The translations under genes were made by a program, and so were the position numbers. Shown in pieces: positions 33,667 through 42,691 of a stretch of 64,000 bases of DNA; the first letter of the stretch is position 1, and each line of letters begins with the position of its first letter. The notes beneath the pieces were generated by a model, which saw only the letters and a list, made by a program, of their open reading frames with translations, was not told the origin of the DNA and did not search any database. The DNA is from Nitrosomonadales bacterium (GTDB lineage: Bacteria; Pseudomonadota; Gammaproteobacteria; Burkholderiales; Gallionellaceae), in NCBI GenBank assembly GCA_016199835.1, contig JACQFX010000048.1, positions 35,544 through 99,543 of the forward strand, read 5' to 3'.

Positions 33667-33756
33667 GAATCTAAATATTCCTGCTGCTACTTTGATGTCG
33701 CCATTCATCTGGCTGACCTTTGCCACATAACGCTCATGCCACCACCTTGCCGAAGC

Positions 33757-34065
33757 TCACACCGCGCAGGCTGGCATTCTGGAGAAGATTCCTATTTCGT
33801 CTCCGGCCGCAAACTTTGCTGACGGCGACGCGGCCTTGCCGTTAATAGCGCAGATCACCTCGTTGGCATCCAGTACATATGCCCATCGGGTTCCGCGCTG
33901 GCGCAATCTCTCCAACACCTGCTTGACGGAAACGATCCCGTCTTGAATATCCATTCGTTCCGACGTCATCATCAGTGCATCGCTGGCGTGGCCAAAGTAC
34001 ATGATCTCGACCTGATGTTTTTTCGCGTAATCTGACCAATAGAGCGAGCGTAAGAACTTTCTCAT
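33757..34065 (-). CDS. MoaD/ThiS-like beta-grasp protein lacking the C-terminal diglycine
   Basis: 102 residues from ATG 34065, 4 bases after nrtD, with AGGCGG as ribosome site. Residues 20-102 follow the MoaD pattern (IMYFGHASDALMMTSERMDI, VSVKQVLERLRQRG, GDEIGIFSR). MoaD ends in GG, the site of adenylation and sulfur transfer; this protein ends PACAV. An extra basic 20-residue N-terminus (MRKFLRSLYW) is also present. It lies inside the nitrate operon, which needs molybdopterin for NasA, so a role in cofactor supply or regulation is plausible. A normal sulfur-carrier function is doubtful. Confidence 0.7.
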   Translation of the reverse strand: MRKFLRSLYWSDYAKKHQVEIMYFGHASDALMMTSERMDIQDGIVSVKQVLERLRQRGTRWAYVLDANEVICAINGKAASPSAKFAAGDEIGIFSRMPACAV

Positions 34066-34069
34066 TTTG

Positions 34070-34861
34070 CTAAGCCGCCTTTCTTGCCTGTTTTTGATAG
34101 AGGAATTCCAGCACCACAGCGCGCAGGCAGTGGTAATACGCGTCGTTCGCCAGCGCCACCCGATTGCGCGGCTTGGGCAGATCGACACTCAATATTTCGC
34201 CTATCGTCGCGGCCGGGCCGTTGGTCATCATCACGATGCGGTCGGACAGCAACACCGCTTCGTCCACATCGTGCGTGACCATGACCACCGTGCTGTTGGT
34301 GGCCGCCACGATCTTCATCAATTCGTCCTGCAGATGCGCGCGGGTCAATGCATCCAGAGCACCGAACGGCTCGTCCATCAGCAGCACCTTCGGTTGCATC
34401 GACAGCGCGCGTGCGATGCCGACGCGCTGCTTCATGCCGCCGGAAATCTCGTGCGGATATTTGTGTTCGGCATGGCTCAGGTGCACCAGTGCCAGCGCTT
34501 CCTGCGTGCGTTGGGCGAGCTGCGCTTTGCTTTCTGTCGCACCAAACACACGCTCGACCGCGAGGTGGACGTTCTCGAAACAGGTCAGCCAGGGCAGCAG
34601 CGAGTGGTTCTGGAACACCACGCCGCGATCCGGGCCGGGGCCCGCGATCTCGCGATCCGCGCACAGCATGACCCCGTCGGTTGGCATGATCAGGCCTGCA
34701 ATCAGGTTGAGCAGCGTGGATTTGCCGCAACCCGAATGCCCGATCAGGGTGATGAACTCGCCCGGATTGATCTTCAGGGCTATGTCCTTCAGCGCGACGA
34801 ACGGGCCATGCTTGGTCTCGAACGACATCTGCACATTCTCTATTTGCACATATTTCTTCAT
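34070..34861 (-). CDS. nrtD: Nitrate ABC transporter ATP-binding protein
   Basis: 263 residues from ATG 34861 (MKKYVQIENVQMSFE). Walker A GHSGCGKST, signature ISGGMKQR and Walker B VLLMDEPFGALD are complete, with THDVDEAVLLSD after them. It belongs to the nitrate/sulfonate/taurine subfamily. It has a single ATPase domain without the NrtC-type fused sensor. It lies 11 bases after nrtB. Confidence 0.93.
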   Translation of the reverse strand: MKKYVQIENVQMSFETKHGPFVALKDIALKINPGEFITLIGHSGCGKSTLLNLIAGLIMPTDGVMLCADREIAGPGPDRGVVFQNHSLLPWLTCFENVHLAVERVFGATESKAQLAQRTQEALALVHLSHAEHKYPHEISGGMKQRVGIARALSMQPKVLLMDEPFGALDALTRAHLQDELMKIVAATNSTVVMVTHDVDEAVLLSDRIVMMTNGPAATIGEILSVDLPKPRNRVALANDAYYHCLRAVVLEFLYQKQARKAA

Positions 34862-34872
34862 GGTGTTTCCGA

Positions 34873-35646
34873 TCAATAGCTGAAGCGTTTGGCGATCTGG
34901 ACCAGCAGCATTTCCAGCAGCAGGCCGACGATGCCGACAACAAAGATGGCGATAATGATGTGCTCGACGTTCAGGTTGTTCCACTCATCCCACACCCAGA
35001 AACCGATACCCACGCCGCCTGTCAGCATTTCCGCCGCGACAATCACCAGCCAAGCAGTGCCAATGGCCAGGCGGATACCGGTCAGCATGTACGGCAGGGT
35101 CGCCGGAAATAAAATTTTGGTGAAGATTTTCCATTCCGACAGGTTGAGCACGCGCGCGACGTTCAGGTAGTCCTGCGGTAATTGCCGCACGCCCATCGCG
35201 GTGTTGATGATCATCGGCCAGATGCTGGAGATGAAGATCACCCAGATGGCAGCCGGGTTCGCCGCCTTGAACACCAGCAGGCCGATGGGCAGCCAGGCCA
35301 GCGGCGATACCGGCCGCAGCATGCTGACGATAGGCGAGGTCATCTTGTTGAGGAAATCGAAGCGACCGATCATGAAGCCGAGCGGGATGCCGATCAGCGC
35401 AGCCAGCCCGAAACCGATGCCGACCCGCCCCAGCGAATTCAGGATGTTCCAGCCTATGCCCTGATCGTTAGGCGTCTTCCGGTAGAACGGATCGCTGAAC
35501 AACACCACTGCCGAATCCCAGGTCTTGACCGGCCCCGGCAGCGTGTCGCTGCCGTGCGCCAGCATCGCCCATAGCAGGATGAACAGGACGATACCCGTGA
35601 TGGGCGGCAGCCAATGTTCGGCCAGATGTTTTCGGATGTCCATCAT
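34873..35646 (-). CDS. nrtB: Nitrate ABC transporter permease
   Basis: 257 residues from ATG 35646, which overlaps the nrtA stop (ATGA). There are about six membrane helices and the BPD_transp_1 loop RPVSPLAWLPIGLLVFK...AIWVIFISSIWPMI, characteristic of nitrate/bicarbonate-type permeases. It works with NrtA and NrtD for high-affinity nitrate or nitrite import. Confidence 0.93.
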   Translation of the reverse strand: MMDIRKHLAEHWLPPITGIVLFILLWAMLAHGSDTLPGPVKTWDSAVVLFSDPFYRKTPNDQGIGWNILNSLGRVGIGFGLAALIGIPLGFMIGRFDFLNKMTSPIVSMLRPVSPLAWLPIGLLVFKAANPAAIWVIFISSIWPMIINTAMGVRQLPQDYLNVARVLNLSEWKIFTKILFPATLPYMLTGIRLAIGTAWLVIVAAEMLTGGVGIGFWVWDEWNNLNVEHIIIAIFVVGIVGLLLEMLLVQIAKRFSY

Positions 35647-36932
35647 GCCCGCACCTTGAAGCTGGCCGCGTATTTCTTCGGGTCCTTGCCGTCCCATACG
35701 GTACCGTCGATCAGTTTCGATGTGCGCATCGGGTCTTTGGGCACGGACACTTTGACTTGCGCTGCCGCCTCTTTATACAGCGCGATCTGGTTGATCTTCT
35801 TGGCCACAGCCAGATAGTCCGGATCTTCCTTGAGCATGCCCCAGCGCTTGTGCTGGGTCAGGAACCACATGCCGTCGGAGAGATAGGGAAAGTTCACCGC
35901 GCCATCGTTGCAGAACTTCATGTAGTTCGGGTCGTTCCATTTCTTGCCCAGGCCGTCTTCGTACTTGCCTTCAAAACGTTGGTCGATCACGTCAACCGGG
36001 CAGTTCACATAGGACTTGTCGGCAATAATCTCGGCCACCTTGTGGCGGTTGGTCATGTCGTCGATGTATTTGGAAGCTTCCAGCACGGCCATCATCAGGG
36101 CGCGCGCAGTATTCGGATATTTCTGTGTGAACTCAGCCGTGCTGCCCAGCACTTTTTCGGGATGGTCTTTCCAGATGTCCTGCGTCGTCGCGGCAGTGAA
36201 GCCGATCTTGTCGTAGATGGCGCGATTGTTCCAGGGCTCGCCGACGCAGAAACCATCCATGTTGCCGATGCGCATGTTGGCCACCATTTGCGGCGGCGGC
36301 ACGGTGATGGTCTTCACATCGCTGAGCGGATGGATGTCGTAACTGGCCAGCCAGTAATACAGCCACATGGCGTGCGTGCCGGTGGGGAAAGTCTGGGCAA
36401 AGGTGTAGTCGCGTTTTTCGCTGTCCACCAGCTTCTTCAAGCTCGCACCGGTCGTCGCGCCCTTGTCCTTGAGCTGGTTTGAAAGCGTGATTCCCTGTCC
36501 ATTGTTGTTCAGCGTCATCAACACCGACATATCCTTCTTCTGTCCGCCGATGCCGAGCTGCACGCCGTAGATCAGGCCGTACAGGACATGTGCCGCATGC
36601 AGTTCGCCGTTCACCAGCTTGTCGCGCACCGCCGCCCAGGAGGCTTCCTTGGACAGGTTGATCTTGATGCCGTATTTCTCGTCGAACTTCATTGCCGAGG
36701 CTATCACTACCGACGCGCAATCGGTCAGCGGAATGAAGCCCACGTTCACCGTTTTCAATTCCGGCGCATCGGAACCGGCGGCCCAGGCGGCGGAGCGTGT
36801 TCCCATCGGCACCATAGACATGATCCCGGCTGCACCCAAAATTGCACCTGTCTGTTTCATGAAATCCCTCCGGCTGTTTTGTTCAGGAGCTTGCGTGTTT
36901 GCGGTGACTATTTCCTGCTTTGACTTGTCCAT
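35643..36932 (-). CDS. nrtA: Nitrate-binding protein of ABC transporter (NrtA/NasF type)
   Basis: 429 residues from ATG 36932, which has GGAGA upstream; a longer frame to 37073 runs through the leader and is rejected. A twin-arginine-like export signal SRRDFMKQTGAILGAAGI sits near residue 20. The body has the NrtA features VNVGFIPLTDCASVVIA, PTGTHAMWLYYWLAS, NMDGFCVGEPWNNRA and CPVDVIDQRFEGKYEDG. It captures nitrate for NrtBD. Expression is predicted to be under an ANTAR leader (36972-37051). Confidence 0.94.
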   Translation of the reverse strand: MDKSKQEIVTANTQAPEQNSRRDFMKQTGAILGAAGIMSMVPMGTRSAAWAAGSDAPELKTVNVGFIPLTDCASVVIASAMKFDEKYGIKINLSKEASWAAVRDKLVNGELHAAHVLYGLIYGVQLGIGGQKKDMSVLMTLNNNGQGITLSNQLKDKGATTGASLKKLVDSEKRDYTFAQTFPTGTHAMWLYYWLASYDIHPLSDVKTITVPPPQMVANMRIGNMDGFCVGEPWNNRAIYDKIGFTAATTQDIWKDHPEKVLGSTAEFTQKYPNTARALMMAVLEASKYIDDMTNRHKVAEIIADKSYVNCPVDVIDQRFEGKYEDGLGKKWNDPNYMKFCNDGAVNFPYLSDGMWFLTQHKRWGMLKEDPDYLAVAKKINQIALYKEAAAQVKVSVPKDPMRTSKLIDGTVWDGKDPKKYAASFKVRA

Positions 36933-36971
36933 CTTCAAATCTCCATTGTGAAAAAGCTGTGGTTCGAAAAT

Positions 36972-37051
36972 AAAAAAGGCGTCCGACTGCGTAAACGCAG
37001 TGGGACGCCTTTGTCCTTTATTGCTTAAATTCTCCGAACCGCCGTTGATTC
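36972..37051 (-). promoter_or_regulatory. ANTAR-type antiterminator leader of nrtA operon
   Basis: In the transcript, P1 (37051-37036) has stem GAAUC/GGUUC and hexaloop AACGGC, identical to the loop in the nirB leader. P2 (37016-37003) has stem GGAC/GUCC and hexaloop AAAGGC, also identical. P2 shares bases with the 5' arm of a strong terminator (37012-36972; AAAGGCGTCC..ACTGCG/CGCAGT..GGACGCC then TTTTTT). This is the A1/G4 double-hairpin arrangement of NasR/NasT target leaders, located 40 bases before the nrtA start. Confidence 0.9.
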
Positions 37052-37219
37052 GTTGATGCCCCATGCTATGCAACAGTCGTGCCAGTTACTTTATGCAACA
37101 ATTATCTATACAATAATCAAACTGATAGACGCGCAACTCAAAAACTCATCCGGATCGACTGCGCTCAATAACGATCGGCTTTGGTGCATCATCAAGCCCA
37201 AATCAGGGCATATTCTTTG

Positions 37220-37795
37220 TTACGCACTCAATTCCTTGGCGAAGATGATCGCCTCGGCGATTTCCGCCAAACGTTTGCCCTTGCTCATCGCCATGGTGCG
37301 CATGCGCTTGTATGCCTCCGTCTCGCTATAGCCGTGGTCGGCCATCAAGATGCCTTTGGCGCGGTCTATCAGTTTGCGCTCCACCAACTGGCTTTTCGCT
37401 TCCTTCAATTCGTCGCGCAAGCGTTTGTGTTCTAGGAAGCGCGCGGCGGCAACGTTGATGATGCCGCTCAGATCTTCGCTCTGCACCGCATGGGACACAT
37501 AGGCACTCACTCCGGCACGCATCGCTTCCTGGATACTGTGCTGGTCTTTTTGCGCACCCAGCACGACCACCGTTTTTTCCAGCGTGGTGGACATCAGGCT
37601 GATCTGCTCCAGGGTGTCGCGCCCAGGCGCATTGGCATCCACGATGATCACATCGGCAGAGGCGGCCTGGATGGAACGCTCGTCCACCTGCTCCCACGCC
37701 AGTATCCCGACGACGTCGAACTCGGCCACTTCCAGGCTGGCCTTCAACCAGGCGGCGCGATCCCTGACATCGTCGATAATCAATATTCGTTTCAA
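37220..37795 (-). CDS. nasT: ANTAR-domain antiterminator, NasT
   Basis: 191 residues from a TTG at 37795 preceded by GAGGAG (an ATG at 37810 would add five residues). The N-terminal receiver-like domain (LKRILIIDDVRDRAAWLK) is followed by a C-terminal ANTAR domain: LVERKLIDRAKGILMADHGYSETEAYKRMRTMAM. The protein binds RNA to block termination of nitrate-assimilation transcripts. Two matching leaders lie in this window. The usual partner NasS, which holds NasT inactive without nitrate, is not adjacent. Confidence 0.92.
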   Translation of the reverse strand: MKRILIIDDVRDRAAWLKASLEVAEFDVVGILAWEQVDERSIQAASADVIIVDANAPGRDTLEQISLMSTTLEKTVVVLGAQKDQHSIQEAMRAGVSAYVSHAVQSEDLSGIINVAAARFLEHKRLRDELKEAKSQLVERKLIDRAKGILMADHGYSETEAYKRMRTMAMSKGKRLAEIAEAIIFAKELSA

Positions 37796-38052
37796 GGTCT
37801 CTCCTCGCATATGCCGTTGTAGGCAGCAATAAGCGAGCCACACCCCGATGACGCGGGAATGCGGCCTGGAATCGATTGGATGAGCTGAATCGCGCACAGG
37901 GACAGTGCGCGGTGCGAGTTGTTGGTGCTAAGGAATATTTGTCGATAGCAATCGAACGTTTGTTTTTCTACGCATCGAGCACCCGCCACAGCACCACAGT
38001 GTCAGATGACGCGGAATTTCATGACGATATGGAAGTATCTGGACGGCAGAAT

Positions 38053-38086
38053 TATAAAGAAAAAGGGCGCGATGAATCGCGCCCTT
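38053..38086 (-). terminator. Rho-independent terminator after icd
   Basis: Minus-strand hairpin GGGCGCGATTCATCGCGCCC (38084-38065) followed by TTTTTCTTT, an ideal terminator for the icd transcript. A second hairpin, TGACCGGACG/CGTCCGGTCA, lies just before it at 38098-38122. The rest of the 37796-38133 gap shows only a GCGCAC/GTGCGC inverted repeat (37892-37910) and no credible gene. Confidence 0.85.
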
Positions 38087-38133
38087 ACGGTGAAACCTGA
38101 CCGGACGATTACCGTCCGGTCAGTCGTTACCCA

Positions 38134-40427
<2,294 letters not shown>

Positions 40428-40437
40428 GTTTGTTGTC

Positions 40438-42381
40438 TTATGCTTTCATCTGGCTCGCAAACAAGGACAGCGCCCCACCCGCACGGATCATCGGGATGTC
40501 TTCCTTGCCCTGTGCAAGCTTCAGGGAAATCTCCCTGCCGCCGACAACCAGCTTGGCTGCGCCGCTTTCGATACTGGAGGTATCGAGTGCTGCCGCATCG
40601 CCCTGGTTGAGCGTATCCAGATCAGCCGGGTTCTCGAAGGTGAATGCGACAATGCCGAAGTTGGCGAGGTTGGCCAGGTGAATACGCTCGAAGCCCTTGG
40701 CCACGATGGCACGGATACCCAGAATGCGCGGGCACAGGCCCGCGTGCTCGCGCGAGCTGCCCATGCCGTAGCCGTCGCCCGCCACGATGAAGCCATGCTT
40801 GCCTGCATCGCGCACTGCTGCTGCACGCGAACTGAAGGTCTTGTCCACCTGTACAAAGGTCGCCTGCTTGGCGTACTCGTCGGCGTTGGAACGCAGCGCG
40901 AGGTACTTGCCTGCGGGCTGGATGTGGTCGGTGGTGATTTCGTTGCCCAGCTTGAGCAGGATCTCGCCGGACAATTTCGGTGGCAACGGATCAAGGTTAG
41001 GCAAGGGGGCGATGCCGGGGCCGTAATGCATCTTGACCTTGGCGGCTTCTTCCGGCGGCAGTGGCGCGGTGTAGGACGCCATGTCAACCACGGGCGGCAC
41101 CAGCTTGAAAGCGAGTTCGGTGTTGTCGCCGAACAAGTCGCGCGGATCGGTCAACTTGCCGGTCACGGCGCTGGCGGCACAGGTAGCCGGGCTGCACAAG
41201 TGTACGGCGGCAGTCTCGGTACCCGAACGGCCTTCGAAGTTACGGTTGGAAGTGGACAACATCACGCCGTTGCTGGACGGGCTGAAGCCCTGACCGATAC
41301 AGGCGGAACAGGCGTTTTCCATGATGCGCACGCCGGCGGCGTAGAAGATTTCCATGTAACCGGCGGCGGCGAGCTGGCGCGCAATGGCGGCAGAGCCGGG
41401 AGCGATGGCGGTGTCCACCACAACCTTGCGACCGCGCAGTAGTTCGCCGACGCGAGCGAGGTTCTCGTAGTTGGCGTTGGTGCAACTGCCGATGAACACG
41501 GAGTCGATCTCCATGCCTGCATGATCCTTCACCTTGTCCATGCCCTTCAGGCGCGGATACAAGGCGATGGTCGGCTCCAGTTCGGACAGGTTGATCGCTA
41601 TGGTGCGCGAGTAGGTTGCACCCGCATCGGCGGCCAGCGGCTGGTAATCCTTGGCGCGGTTGCGGCCTGTCAGATAAGCCTGGGTGATTTCGTCAGACGG
41701 GAAGATGGAGAACGCGACGCCGCCTTCGGTGCCCATGTTGCAGATGGTGGCGCGATCGGACACGTTGAGGCTCTTCAGGCCGGGGCCGGTGTACTCCACG
41801 CAGATGCCCTTGTTGCCCTTGATGCCGATGACCTTGAGCACGTTCAGGATCACGTCCTTGGCCAGCACGCCCGGATGCAGCGCGCCGGTGAGATTCACCT
41901 GCACCACTTCCGGCATTTCCATCTTGTACGAAGTCCCCGCCATGGCGAAGCTCACATCGGTGCCGCCCGCGCCCATGGCCAGCATGCCCATGCCGCCTGC
42001 GTTGGTGGTGTGCGAGTCGGAGCCGATCACCGATTTACCGGGTGCGGCGAAATCCTGCAGGAACACGCTGTGGCAGATGCCGTTGCCGCTGCGCGAGAAC
42101 CAGCAGCCGTATTTCTTGCTGAAGCTTTCCAGATAGCGGTGATCGTCGGCATCGATGAAACCGACTTGCAGAGTCTTGTGGTCAACCACGATGACGGAAG
42201 TGGTCTTCACGCGATCCACGCCCATCTTCTCGAAAGCCAGCGCGGCTGCGGTACCGGTGGCGTCCTGGTACAGCGTGTGGGTGAATTGAATTTCCAGCGG
42301 CTGTCCCGCTGCGGGAAGTTGTTTCAATCCTCCGGCTGCATTGGCCAGAAGTATTTTTTGCGCGACGTTTAATGCAGTCAT
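40438..42381 (-). CDS. acn: Aconitate hydratase (about 650-residue type)
   Basis: 647 residues, shorter than the AcnA (about 890) and AcnB (about 860) forms usual in proteobacteria. It is closer in size to the mitochondrial-like aconitases of anaerobes. The [4Fe-4S] ligands are C300 in GSCTNA and C358/C361 in ENACSACIGQG. Substrate-site stretches IGSDSHTTNAGG and GDGYGMGSSREHAGL are intact. It isomerises citrate and isocitrate. It is flanked by aclA and icd on the same strand. Confidence 0.93.
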   Translation of the reverse strand: MTALNVAQKILLANAAGGLKQLPAAGQPLEIQFTHTLYQDATGTAAALAFEKMGVDRVKTTSVIVVDHKTLQVGFIDADDHRYLESFSKKYGCWFSRSGNGICHSVFLQDFAAPGKSVIGSDSHTTNAGGMGMLAMGAGGTDVSFAMAGTSYKMEMPEVVQVNLTGALHPGVLAKDVILNVLKVIGIKGNKGICVEYTGPGLKSLNVSDRATICNMGTEGGVAFSIFPSDEITQAYLTGRNRAKDYQPLAADAGATYSRTIAINLSELEPTIALYPRLKGMDKVKDHAGMEIDSVFIGSCTNANYENLARVGELLRGRKVVVDTAIAPGSAAIARQLAAAGYMEIFYAAGVRIMENACSACIGQGFSPSSNGVMLSTSNRNFEGRSGTETAAVHLCSPATCAASAVTGKLTDPRDLFGDNTELAFKLVPPVVDMASYTAPLPPEEAAKVKMHYGPGIAPLPNLDPLPPKLSGEILLKLGNEITTDHIQPAGKYLALRSNADEYAKQATFVQVDKTFSSRAAAVRDAGKHGFIVAGDGYGMGSSREHAGLCPRILGIRAIVAKGFERIHLANLANFGIVAFTFENPADLDTLNQGDAAALDTSSIESGAAKLVVGGREISLKLAQGKEDIPMIRAGGALSLFASQMKA

Positions 42382-42621
42382 AGCCTCTCCAAGATTATTG
42401 CGTCAAATAAAAATCGGTAGCCGTCACAGGACGGGTGCAGCAATGCAACTGGCGGAGACTGATGAACTGTACGACGGGCTACGCGCTGTGCTCCACCCGT
42501 TCTGCGTTCTTCCCCGGATTGCGGAAGCCGTAATTATCTCGTAAAAGTCTGGGGTTTTCCAATGGTTTGTACGACTATTCCGCCATCCCTGACAGTTGCG
42601 AACGACTGTTCCTGAAATGAA

Positions 42622-42651
42622 GATGGGGATGGCATACAAGCCATCCCCATC
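42622..42651 (-). terminator. Terminator hairpin after aclA
   Basis: Perfect 12-bp inverted repeat GATGGGGATGGC/GCCATCCCCATC with a 6-base loop, about 40 bases beyond the aclA stop. The T-tract is weak. The remaining gap to acn (42382-42621) shows no gene, so acn probably has its own promoter there, although no clear one was found. Confidence 0.65.
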
Positions 42652-42691
42652 TCACCCTTCCCTTAAGGGAATAAAATTTGCCCCCAAGTTG

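Noticed and set aside
33478..33726. 82-residue frame across the nirB leader and nirB start
   Set aside because: It traverses the ANTAR hairpins and terminator and is out of frame with nirB; explained by the leader RNA.
36933..37073. N-terminal extension of NrtA upstream of 36932
   Set aside because: The extension translates the leader hairpins; the ATG at 36932 has a ribosome site and is followed by an export signal.
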